Source: CAYYJV01 sp964486395
Lineage (GTDB): Bacteria > Patescibacteriota > Minisyncoccia > Minisyncoccales > MHMH01
Length of the DNA: 27,126 bases
Direction: 5' to 3'
Assembly: GCA_964486395.1 (NCBI GenBank)
Contig: CAZALP010000004.1
Location: 1 to 27,126 of the forward strand
How positions within the stretch are numbered: the first letter of the stretch is position 1; each line of letters starts with the position of its first letter. The translations under genes were made by a program, and so were the position numbers. The notes under the pieces were generated by a model, which was not told where the DNA came from, made no database searches, and saw only the letters and a list, made by a program, of their open reading frames with translations. This document shows positions 7,394-15,600 of this stretch, in pieces.

Positions 7394-8263
7394 ATGTCTT
7401 TTTCAGTGGGTATCGTGGGCTTGCCCAACGTAGGCAAATCCACGCTTTTCAAAGCATTGACCAAAAGACAGGTGGACATTGCCGACTATCCTTTCACTAC
7501 CATCGATCCCAACGTAGGAGTAATTCAAGTTCCTGACGAAAGATTGAAAAAAATAGCAGAAACGGTAAAACCCGAAAAAGTAACCCCCACCGTCATCGAA
7601 TTCGTGGACATTGCAGGATTGGTAAAAAACGCCCACCGGGGCGAAGGACTGGGAAACCAATTTCTGGCCCAAATCAGAAATTGCGACGCCATTCTGGAAG
7701 TGGTTAAGGTTTTCGGCGAAAATCCCACTCCGGAAGAAGACATCGAAACTATCAAAATCGAGCTGGAAATGAAAGATTTAGAATCGAAATCCACTGTTCG
7801 CACACAGGAAGAGAAAAATCTTCTTTCCCAAAAACCGATAATTTATCTCTACAACACTTCCAATGGAGAAATAACGAAGAACGGCATCGTTAATCTTAAC
7901 CTGAAACTGGAGGAGGAAATTTCCGAATTGTCAGAAAGGGAAAAAAAAGAGCTTGGCGTTCAATCGCAGCTGGACAAACTCATCTTAGCTTGTTACAATA
8001 TCCTTGATTTAATAACTTTCTATACTATCACCGGCGGAAAAGAAACCAGGGCTTGGACTTTAAAAAAGGGCTCCAAAGCCCCTCAGGCCGGAGGAAAAGT
8101 TCACTCTGATTTTGAAGAAAAATTTATCCGGGCGGAAGTTATCCCTTGGAAATCACTGATAGAAGCTGGCTCTTGGCCAAAAGCCAGAGAAAAAGGATGG
8201 ATAAAAACAGTGGGAAAAGACTATGTGATGCAGGATGGCGACGTGATAGAATTTAAAATATAA
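7394..8263 (+). CDS. ychF: ribosome-binding ATPase YchF, lacking most of the coiled-coil arm
   Basis: 289 aa from the ATG at 7394, versus about 360 for the family. An in-frame upstream codon at 7358 would add 12 residues that overlap the divergent gene and do not resemble the family. Motifs: P-loop GLPNVGKS (9-16), the ADYPFTTIDPN switch, DIAGLVKNAHRGEGLGNQFL, and a C-terminal TGS domain (FYTITGGKETRAW, APQAGGKVHSDFE, DYVMQDGDVIEF). YchF is an Obg-family ATPase that binds 70S ribosomes. Between DIETIKIELEMKDLES and QKPIIYLYN only about 16 residues remain where E. coli YchF has about 60, removing nearly all of the antiparallel helical arm. The frame is intact, so this is an internal deletion, not a frameshift. 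Confidence 0.93.
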   Translation: MSFSVGIVGLPNVGKSTLFKALTKRQVDIADYPFTTIDPNVGVIQVPDERLKKIAETVKPEKVTPTVIEFVDIAGLVKNAHRGEGLGNQFLAQIRNCDAILEVVKVFGENPTPEEDIETIKIELEMKDLESKSTVRTQEEKNLLSQKPIIYLYNTSNGEITKNGIVNLNLKLEEEISELSEREKKELGVQSQLDKLILACYNILDLITFYTITGGKETRAWTLKKGSKAPQAGGKVHSDFEEKFIRAEVIPWKSLIEAGSWPKAREKGWIKTVGKDYVMQDGDVIEFKI

Positions 8264-8285
8264 AAATTTTATGAAATAAAATTTT
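8263..8285 (+). terminator. possible AT-rich terminator hairpin after ychF
   Basis: A perfect 10-bp inverted repeat, AAAATTTTAT-GAA-ATAAAATTTT, starts at the ychF stop codon. The stem has no GC pairs, so strength is doubtful. It marks the boundary between ychF and the rpsF leader. Confidence 0.3.
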
Positions 8286-8372
8286 AGGTTTCCCCTCGTG
8301 TCGGAAAACGGGTCGCCAGAGGCAACCGTTAAAAACCATGGGTTTCTAAAAGAGAAGGGTCGGGGAAAACCT
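8286..8372 (+). promoter_or_regulatory. structured leader of rpsF-ssb-rpsR (leader B)
   Basis: The leader is closed by a 10-bp stem: AGGTTTCCCC (8286-8295) pairs with GGGGAAAACCT (8362-8372, one bulged A). Inside, AACGG...CCGTT encloses GCC-AGA-GGC. The frame GGAAAAC-hairpin-CGTTAAAAACC-...-TCTAAAAGAG is shared with leader A at 2092-2214. The closing stem ends 10 nt before the rpsF ATG. S6:S18 complexes control this operon in many bacteria through an mRNA leader, so autoregulation is plausible, but I could not match the published motif. Confidence 0.5.
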
Positions 8373-8382
8373 TGCGATTATT

Positions 8383-8697
8383 ATGAGGTATTACGAATTA
8401 ACCATCATCACTAAAAAAGATCTGCCCTCGCTGCCGATTCAACCCGTTAAAGAGCAAAGAGGTCCCAATTTTATAACCTTGGATTTTTATGCAGAGCCAG
8501 GAAAAATATCGGAATTGGAAAAAGCTCTTAAAGCCAATTCTTTAAGATACATGCTTCTGGTTAAAAAGCCAAAAAGGGAGGCAAGTCCCAGAAGAAAGCC
8601 GCCAATTGAAAAACCACCCACTTTTGAAAAAAAAGTTAGGGAAAAGGTCGATCTAGATATATTAGACAAAAAATTGAAAGAAATTTTAGAACAATGA
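8383..8697 (+). CDS. rpsF: ribosomal protein bS6, internally shortened
   Basis: 104 aa. S6 binds 16S rRNA of the 30S platform together with S18. The call rests on MRYYELTIITKKDL (strand 1), the second half FITLDFYAEPGKISELEKAL (strand 3 and helix 2), LRYMLLVKK (strand 4), and the rpsF-ssb-rpsR order. After KKDL (residue 14) the sequence jumps to PSLPIQPVKEQRGPNF, which corresponds to the LAYPI segment near residue 48 of Thermus S6, so about 30 residues (helix 1 and most of strand 2) are absent. A basic, Pro-rich C-terminal tail ending in a short acidic/basic helix compensates in length. The stop overlaps the ssb start (ATGA). Confidence 0.88.
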   Translation: MRYYELTIITKKDLPSLPIQPVKEQRGPNFITLDFYAEPGKISELEKALKANSLRYMLLVKKPKREASPRRKPPIEKPPTFEKKVREKVDLDILDKKLKEILEQ

Positions 8698-9134
8698 ACT
8701 TAAACAAAGTGATTCTTATCGGCAACTTAACCGCCGACCCGGAATTAAGGAGCACGCCTTCGGGACAATCTGTCTGCAATTTTAGGATGGCCACCAATAG
8801 AGTTTGGACCGACAGAAAAAGCTCGCGGCAGCAAAAAGAAACTGAATTTCACACCGTGGTTGCGTGGGGAAAATTGGCGGAAATTGCTTCCCAATTCCTT
8901 AAAAAGGGGTCTCTGGCCATGATTGAGGGAAGAATTAGAACCAGATCATGGCAGGACCAATCCGGCCAAAAGCGCTTCCGAACGGAAATAGTCGCCCAAA
9001 ATCTGCAACTGGGCCCGAGGGGGGTTAAAACTTCCTCTCCGGCGGGTCCCCAAGAACAAAAAGAAGAAGATATTCCCATTATTGAAGAAAACGAAGACGA
9101 GGGAGATATTGATGTTTCAAAAATACCGTTTTAA
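8694..9134 (+). CDS. ssb: single-stranded DNA-binding protein
   Basis: 146 aa. The OB fold spans about 1-105 (NKVILIGNLTADPELR, ETEFHTVVAWGKLAEIA, GSLAMIEGRIRTRSW). A short Pro/Gln linker and an acidic tail follow, ending KIPF, the partner-docking tip that recruits replication and repair proteins. SSB coats single-stranded DNA in replication, repair and transformation. The start codon overlaps the rpsF stop by 4 nt, pointing to translational coupling; rpsR starts 2 nt after the stop. Confidence 0.96.
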   Translation: MNLNKVILIGNLTADPELRSTPSGQSVCNFRMATNRVWTDRKSSRQQKETEFHTVVAWGKLAEIASQFLKKGSLAMIEGRIRTRSWQDQSGQKRFRTEIVAQNLQLGPRGVKTSSPAGPQEQKEEDIPIIEENEDEGDIDVSKIPF

Positions 9135-9136
9135 TT

Positions 9137-9337
9137 ATGGCTGATTGCTTTTTCTGTAAAAAAAATATTCAAGAGATTGATTTCAAAAATACGGCGCTGC
9201 TTAAGCGCTACATTTCCGGCTTGGGTAAAATCCGACCCAGAAAAAAAACCGGCCTCTGTGCTAAACATCAACGCCGGTTGTCTAAAGCCATCAAAAGAGC
9301 CAGGCACTTAGGTCTTCTCTCCGCCACCAGCAAGTAG
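9137..9337 (+). CDS. rpsR: ribosomal protein bS18, cysteine-bearing (zinc-type)
   Basis: 66 aa. S18 pairs with S6 on the 30S platform. YISGLGKIRPRKKTGLCAKHQ and RRLSKAIKRARHLGLL are the conserved core. C4-x2-C7 and C41-x2-H44 form a potential zinc site, as in the C+ class of S18 proteins; E. coli S18 lacks this set. Last gene of the rpsF-ssb-rpsR cluster; no rplI follows. Its last 30 bp overlap the 3' end of recA on the other strand. Confidence 0.95.
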   Translation: MADCFFCKKNIQEIDFKNTALLKRYISGLGKIRPRKKTGLCAKHQRRLSKAIKRARHLGLLSATSK

Positions 9338-10315
9338 GGTCTTTTTTATCTTCTTTGTTATTTCTGGATTTTCCTTCAGGAATTTTCTAGCTCCTTCAAG
9401 GCCTTGTCCCAGTTTTGTGTTTTCATACTGGAACCAGCTTCCGGTTTTTTTTATTACTCCCTCTTTCAACCCCAAATTCAAAATATCGGCAAAATGGGAA
9501 ATGCCTTCGTTGTAGTAAATGTCGAATTCGGTCACCTTAAAGGGAGGAGCTACTTTGTTTTTTACGATTTTTGCCTTAACTCTGGAGCCTATGATGTTTT
9601 CTGCCTGTTTAATCTGAGCGATCCTTCTCAAATCAATTCTGACGGAAGTATAAAACTTCAAAGCCATGCCTCCCGGTGTAGTTTCGGGGTTCCCGAACAT
9701 CACTCCTATTTTCATTCTGGTTTGATTCAGGAACACAACAGAGGTTTTGGTTTGGGCCACGATGCCCGTCAGCTTTCTCAAGGCCTGAGACATCAGTCTC
9801 GCCTGAAGCCCTATGAACTGATCTCCCATTTCTCCTGCGATTTCCGATTTAGGAGTCAAAGCCGCCACGGAATCCACCACAATGACGTCCACGTTGCCCG
9901 ACCTCACCAAGGTTTCCACAATCTGCAAGGCCTGTTCTCCGGAATCCGGCTGGGAAATGAGAAGATCTTCAATCTTTACTCCGATTTTCCTGGCGTAGTC
10001 CGGATCCAAGGCGTGTTCGGCATCAATAAAAGCAGCCACCCCTCCCCTTTTTTGGGCTTCTGCGCAAATATGCAAAGCCAAAGTTGACTTGCCCGAAGCT
10101 TCAGGACCGTAAATCTCGATTACCCTGCCCCGGGGAATGCCGCCTACCCCCAAGGCCAAATCCAAGCTGACAGAACCCGTAGGAATGACATCAACGTCTA
10201 CCGCTCTCACTTCCTTTAATTTCATAATGGCGCCTTCTCCAAAACGCTGCTTAATCTCGGCGATGGCTTCTTGGAGATCACCAATGTCCTTCTTTTGTTG
10301 TCTCTTTTTAGCCAT
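9308..10315 (-). CDS. recA: recombinase RecA
   Basis: 335 aa, complete apart from a short C-terminus without the usual acidic tail. RecA forms filaments on single-stranded DNA for homologous recombination, LexA-type co-protease activity and, in competent cells, integration of imported DNA. Visible are Walker A GPEASGKST (70-78), VIVVDSVAAL (Walker B), loop 1/2 region IAGEMGDQ and FGNPETTPGGMALKFY, and LNQTRMKIG. No intein is present. The gene lies downstream of ftsK on the same strand with a 76-bp AT-rich spacer holding a candidate promoter. The 3' end overlaps rpsR. Confidence 0.98.
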   Translation of the reverse strand: MAKKRQQKKDIGDLQEAIAEIKQRFGEGAIMKLKEVRAVDVDVIPTGSVSLDLALGVGGIPRGRVIEIYGPEASGKSTLALHICAEAQKRGGVAAFIDAEHALDPDYARKIGVKIEDLLISQPDSGEQALQIVETLVRSGNVDVIVVDSVAALTPKSEIAGEMGDQFIGLQARLMSQALRKLTGIVAQTKTSVVFLNQTRMKIGVMFGNPETTPGGMALKFYTSVRIDLRRIAQIKQAENIIGSRVKAKIVKNKVAPPFKVTEFDIYYNEGISHFADILNLGLKEGVIKKTGSWFQYENTKLGQGLEGARKFLKENPEITKKIKKTLLAGGGEKT

Positions 10316-10321
10316 AGTTTT

Positions 10322-10349
10322 ATTCTGGCAAGAAAATTTTAAATGTCAA
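10322..10349 (-). promoter_or_regulatory. putative recA promoter, possibly leaderless
   Basis: On the minus strand TTGACA (10344-10349), a 16-bp spacer and CAGAAT (10322-10327) precede AAAACT and the ATG at 10315. The -10 is a weak match (4/6). No LexA-box-like palindrome was seen. The sequence AATAAAACTATG recurs at the start of the gene at 21949. Confidence 0.4.
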
Positions 10350-10391
10350 ATGATAAATTTTAAATAAATTTTAAAATTAAAAATTACTAAC

Positions 10392-12536
10392 TTAAATCTT
10401 CTTCCATTCGTTGTTTCCTTCTCCATCCTCCTGGGTGCTGCCAATGAGTATCTCTCTGGGTTTTGCTCCTTCGCCGGGTCCCACCACTCCTTTTTCTTCC
10501 AACATATCTATGAGTCGGGCGGCTCTGGCATACCCCACTCGCAATCTTCTCTGCAAAAGGGAAGCGGAAGCTTTTTTGGCTTCGATTACCACTCTTTGAG
10601 CTTCTCCCAAAAGAGGATCTTCTCTTTCTCCCCAAAAATCGCTGGACCCAGAATCTTCCAGGGTTTTCTCTATGCTTTCTGAAAGATCGGCGATTAATTC
10701 CTCCGGCTGTGTGTGACTTTTTTCGTCGGACTTAATGTACTTCACGACTTTTTTAACTTCCTTGTCGGAAATGTAAACTCCCTGAATTCTTTTTGGCTTG
10801 GAAATTTCAGCTGAAATGAAAAGCATATCTCCCAATCCCAATAGCTTTTCGGCTCCCGAAGTGTCCAAAACCGTTCGGGAATCCACCTGAGAAGCGACCT
10901 GAAAAGTAATTCTGGAGGTAATGTTGGCTTTGATCAAGCCCGTAATTACTTCCACCGATGGCCTTTGGGTGGCCACAATCAAGTGAATGCCCACGGCTCT
11001 TGCCATTTGAGCCAGTCTAACAATACCGGCTTCCATTTCCCTGCCCCTGGCGGCCATCAAATCCGCCAGCTCGTCAATTATCAAAACTATGTAAGGCAGG
11101 GGTTCCAGATTTTGAGAAACCATTTTTTCGTTGTAGCTTGCAATGTCTCTCGATCTGTTTTGAGACAAAATATCAAACCTTCTTTCCATTTCCCCGATCA
11201 GCCATTTCAAAGCATTTACCGATTTTTGGGCATCATAAATAACCGGCGTCAAAAGATGAGGAATATCGTTGTAAACGGGAAATTCCACTCTTTTGGGGTC
11301 AATTAAAATAAATCTCAATATTTCCGGAGAATTCTGATACAAAAGACTCAAAATAATGCTGTTGAGACAAACGGTCTTTCCTGTACCCGTGCTTCCCGCT
11401 ACCAAAAGATGGGGCATTTTGGCCAAATCCGCAAAGACCGCATTCCCTGAAACGTCCCTTCCTAAAGCCAAAATCAAATTGGAAATGGAATTTTGGAAAT
11501 TCTGGTGCTCTATTAAATTCCTCAGCCTGACAGTAGTTCTGGTTTTGTTGGGAACTTCAATTCCCACCAAGGGTTTTCCCGGAATGGGAGCTTCAATTCT
11601 GACGGGATGAGCTGCCAAAGCCAAAGACAAATCGTTGCTCAAAGTGGTAATTTTGGAAAGTTTTACCCCTTCTGCAGGCTTTAAAGTGTACTGAGTCACT
11701 GTCGGCCCTATATTCACTTCCGACATCTCCACCTGAATGCCGAAGTTCTGCAAAGTCCTTTTAATAATGGCTCCGTTGGCCCTGATGTCCCCTGCAGTGG
11801 GCACTCCCTTGTCAGACTCAAGCAAATTAATCGGGGGCATGTGAAAATCTTTTTTGGCAAGAGACACCGCAGGATTGGTTTCTATAGAAGAGCTTTTGAT
11901 TTCCGGCGCAGAAGAAGTTTTAATTGCTCCCGAATCGACCTGAAGTTCTATGGACTTAACCTTAAACTTGGGCCCGAAAATTCTTTTAATCAAAGGGGGC
12001 TTGCCCATATTTGCCGTCTTTATCTTTATTTCTTGGCCTTTTGGCGAGGGACGGTACAAAAATTGCCACAAAATGACAACTCCCGTTGCCGCCAGGGCGC
12101 CGAAAATAATCTGGGTGGCCAGCTGCCCGAAAATTTTCAGCAAAGGCCAGGCAGCCAAATAGCCCATCCAGCCGCCCTGCTTGGCATCTTCTCCCAATAC
12201 CTCAAAAGTTCCGCTCGCCCCCAGCACCAAAAGAAAAGCGGCCAAAATCACCGGCCATTTATTCTTATCTTTCAAGCCGAAGAAAGCTATACCTGTTAAA
12301 ATCAAAAACAAAGGCAGCAAGAAAACCGTCTTCCCCACCAGAAAATTGAATCCTTTCATAAAAAACCTGCCGCCCTCCCCCGCCAAATCAAAAAAAGAAA
12401 GAATAACTATTACGGCCACCAAAAACATCGCCACTCCCCAAATCAGCCGCTTTATTTCCTCTGGCAGGAAAAATCGGATTGGTTTTTTCTCTTTAACCGG
12501 CCTTTTTTTGTTTTTTATCTTTTTCTTCCTGGCCAT
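10392..12536 (-). CDS. ftsK: DNA translocase FtsK/SpoIIIE
   Basis: 714 aa, a compact form. The N-terminus (about 25-175) has four hydrophobic segments that anchor the protein in the membrane; a short linker follows. The motor domain has Walker A GSTGTGKTV (K387), LRFILIDPKRVEF, YIVLIIDELADLM (Walker B) and ATQRPSVEVITGLIKANI. The C-terminal gamma winged helix (about 645-705, ASASLLQRRLRVGYARAARL) reads polar DNA sequences such as KOPS/SRS. The hexamer pumps DNA through the division septum and helps resolve chromosome dimers. The start is supported by a nearby promoter and AAGGGAAG 1-2 nt before the ATG. Confidence 0.97.
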   Translation of the reverse strand: MARKKKIKNKKRPVKEKKPIRFFLPEEIKRLIWGVAMFLVAVIVILSFFDLAGEGGRFFMKGFNFLVGKTVFLLPLFLILTGIAFFGLKDKNKWPVILAAFLLVLGASGTFEVLGEDAKQGGWMGYLAAWPLLKIFGQLATQIIFGALAATGVVILWQFLYRPSPKGQEIKIKTANMGKPPLIKRIFGPKFKVKSIELQVDSGAIKTSSAPEIKSSSIETNPAVSLAKKDFHMPPINLLESDKGVPTAGDIRANGAIIKRTLQNFGIQVEMSEVNIGPTVTQYTLKPAEGVKLSKITTLSNDLSLALAAHPVRIEAPIPGKPLVGIEVPNKTRTTVRLRNLIEHQNFQNSISNLILALGRDVSGNAVFADLAKMPHLLVAGSTGTGKTVCLNSIILSLLYQNSPEILRFILIDPKRVEFPVYNDIPHLLTPVIYDAQKSVNALKWLIGEMERRFDILSQNRSRDIASYNEKMVSQNLEPLPYIVLIIDELADLMAARGREMEAGIVRLAQMARAVGIHLIVATQRPSVEVITGLIKANITSRITFQVASQVDSRTVLDTSGAEKLLGLGDMLFISAEISKPKRIQGVYISDKEVKKVVKYIKSDEKSHTQPEELIADLSESIEKTLEDSGSSDFWGEREDPLLGEAQRVVIEAKKASASLLQRRLRVGYARAARLIDMLEEKGVVGPGEGAKPREILIGSTQEDGEGNNEWKKI

Positions 12537-12545
12537 ACTTCCCTT

Positions 12546-12573
12546 ATTTTACCATAAAAAAAACTCTAGGCAA
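12546..12573 (-). promoter_or_regulatory. putative ftsK promoter
   Basis: On the minus strand TTGCCT (12568-12573), a 16-bp spacer and TAAAAT (12546-12551) lie between the rpoC terminator and ftsK. The -10 is 9 bp from the ATG, so the leader would be a few nucleotides at most. Confidence 0.5.
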
Positions 12574-12583
12574 AACTCAAATG

Positions 12584-12614
12584 AAAAAAGGCCGAACCTT
12601 CAAACGGTTCAGCC
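12584..12614 (-). terminator. intrinsic terminator of rpoB-rpoC
   Basis: On the minus strand GGCTGAACC (12606-12614) pairs with GGTTCGGCC (12590-12598; one G-T pair) around a 7-nt loop, followed by TTTTTT. It lies 25 bp after the rpoC stop and is the clearest terminator in the window. Confidence 0.88.
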
Positions 12615-12638
12615 TGCATCAATCAAACTTTGGTATTT

Positions 12639-15600
12639 TTAAGCCTGCCTAAAGCCGGTTCCGGCGGGAATTAATTTTCCGATTATAACGTTCTCTTTCA
12701 AGCCTCTCAACTTGTCTTGTCTGCCCTCAATGGCCGCCTTAATAAGAACCCGGGAAGTCTCTTGGAAAGAGGCAGCTGACAGAAAACTGTCCGTGGTCAA
12801 AGCCACCTTGGAAATACCCAGCAAAAGCGGCTGGAAAGTGGCTGGAGTCTTTTTCTCCTGTGTGCGAACAGCGAGCTTCTTAAGCTTGGAGTTTTCCTCC
12901 ATAACTCTGGAAAGTTCCACCACTTCTCCGCTATTGAAGGGAGTTGCTCCCCCTTCTTTAATTCTCACCCTGGAAAACATTTGACGAATTATTACTTCCA
13001 AGTGCTTGTCGTGAATGACGGCTCCTTGAGAGACGTAAATGCCCTGAATTTGGTTTAAGATGTAGCGCTGGACTTCTTCTTTTTCCACCAGGCGGAACAA
13101 CTCTTTTAAATCCAAACTTCCTTCGCAAAGCTGCTGTCCTTTCTTTATTGAATCGCCTTTTTTCACCCAGATGGCTTTCTTTGGCGGAATTTGATATTCA
13201 ACTATTTCCTCTTTTCTCTTTCCTCTTGTTTTCCTATTTTCTACCGTAATAATTAACTTACGATCGTGAGTTATTTCTTTTACTTTGCCATCTACCTGTG
13301 AAATAATTGCCTTGCCCGAAGGAGTCCTTGCCTCAAAAATTTCCTCCACTCGCGGAAGCCCCTGGGTGATGTCCCCTCCTTCTGCCACGCCTCCGGTATG
13401 GAAAGTGCGCAAAGTCAGCTGGGTTCCCGGCTCCCCAATGGCTTGAGCTGCAATAATTCCGACAGCTTCCCCGAGACGAACCAATTGATTATTCCCCAAA
13501 TCCCATCCATAACATTTCTGACAAATGCCATAAGGCGTTTTGCAGTTCAAGGGAGAGCGCACTCTCACCTTGTTAATTCCAGCCGCCATAATGGCTGCTG
13601 CTTTCTCTTCGTCAATTATCTCTCCCTTTTTAACCACCTTGTTGTTTTCAGCCGACACTCGGCCCACGATTTTGTACAAAAAGTTTTGTCCCAGTCTGTC
13701 GGCATCTTCTTTACTGACGATAATCCCCTCCTTATCTTTGCAGTCGCTTTCCGTCACCACCGAATCGTGGCCGACGTCTACAAGGCGGCGGGTCAGGTAT
13801 CCTGCAGCCGAAGTCCTAAGAGCGGTGTCCGCCGTCCCTTTTCTGGCTCCGTGCGTGGAAATGAAGTATTCCAAAACATCAAATCCTTCTTTAAAGGAAC
13901 TTTTTACGGGCAATTCCAGAATTTCGCCTACGGGGTTGGTCACCAAACCCTTCATCCCCATCATCTGGACCACCTGGGACCAAGTGCCTCTGGCTCCCGA
14001 TTCGATGATGGCTTTGACCGGCCCCAAAGGAGGCAAAGTTGCATGAACTTCCTTTTCCACTTCGGCTTTGGTCTTTTGCCAAGTTTCAATCGCTTTGGCC
14101 ACCTTTTCTTCTTTGGAAAGAAGGCCCTTTTTGTAATGGTTGTCGATGGTTTCGATGATTTTTTGGGAATCGGCGATCAGTTTCTTTTTTGCCTCCGGAA
14201 TCACCAAATCGTCCATGCCCCAAGTGATCCCGGAAATAGTAGAATATTCAAAACCTAAATTCTTAATTTTGTCCAAAGTCTCCTCCATGGTTTCTTTGTC
14301 GTATTTTTTAATGAGGTCGGCGGTTAGCTTTTCCAGACGCTTGGAATTCATTTCTTCGTTTTGAAAAGGATAATCACGGGGGAGAGTGTTATTGAAAAGA
14401 ATCCTGCCGGTGGAAGTTTCTATGAGATCGTTGCCAATTTTCACTTTAATCCGAGCTCTCAAATCAACCACATCGGTGTCAACCGCCAAGATGGCTTCGT
14501 TTTTGGAACCAAATATTTTACCTTCCCCTTGTGCCCCCGGAGCCATTTTGGTAATCCAGTGGCAGCCCAAGACTATATCCCTGACCGGATTCACTATAGG
14601 GCCGCCCGTAGCCGGCTTTAAAAGATTGAGAGAAGAAACCATTATTTCTCTGGCTTCTTTTTGGGCCTCGTCGGACAAAGGAACATGAACCGCCATTTGG
14701 TCGCCGTCAAAGTCGGCGTTAAAAGCTTTGCAAACCAATGGATGAATCTTTATAGATTCCCCCTCCACCAATACCGGCTGAAAAGCCTGAATGCCCAATC
14801 TATGAAGAGTAGGAGCCCTGTTCAGCAAAACCAGTTTGCCTTTGACTATTTCTTCCAAAATGGCCCAGACTTCCGGGGGGCCATCTTCCACTAATCTGGA
14901 AGCTCCCCTGACGTTGAAAGCCAGTTCCTGATCCAGAATTTTTTTGATGACAAAAGGCTTAAAAAGCTCTAAAGCCATGGTCTTAGGAATGCCGCATTGA
15001 TGAAGCCGCAGTTCCGGTCCCACCACAATTACCGACCTTCCGGAGTAGTCCACTCTTTTCCCTAAAAGATTCTGCCTGAATCTGCCCTGCTTGCCTTTGA
15101 GCATGTCCGCCAATGACTTAAGGAGTCTCTTGCCCCCCGTAGTGGCTGTGGTCACTTGCCCCTTCCTCATATTGTTGTCTATCAAAGCGTCTACCGCCTC
15201 CTGAAGCATTCTTTTTTCGTTCCTGACGATGACGTCAGGCGCAGATATGTCCAAGAGATATTTCAAACGATTGTTTCTGTTGATCACCCTTCGATACAAA
15301 TCGTTAAGATCCGAAGAAGCGTATCTCCCTCCGTCCAGTTGAACCATGGGACGAAGATCGGGAGGTAAAACGGGAAGAACGGTAAGAAACATCCACTCGG
15401 GCCTAATTCCGTTTTTAAGCATGCCTTGAAGCAGTCTCAAGCGTCTCAAGACCTTCTTTCGGTTGACGGGAGAAGCTTCCTCTGCTTCTTTTTCCAAATC
15501 CTTGCAGGTCTTCTTAAGATCGATCTCCGTGAATATTTTCCTCAAGGTCTCAGCCCCGGTACCGGCCTCAAAAACTTCTCCGTATTTTAAAGAAAAGTCG

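Noticed and set aside
8286..8372. rpsF leader as the published S6:S18-binding motif or a known riboswitch
   Set aside because: I could not place the conserved CCG bulge and loop with confidence, and the same frame precedes a non-ribosomal gene at 2092. Fluoride, preQ1, cyclic-di-GMP and small ribozyme cores (hatchet, pistol) were compared from memory and do not fit.
9308..10315. Intein or split RecA
   Set aside because: Walker A, Walker B and the loop regions are contiguous and the length is normal.
13398..14258. Large plus-strand frames inside rpoC and rpoB
   Set aside because: Antisense shadows of strongly conserved genes, without domains or translation signals.
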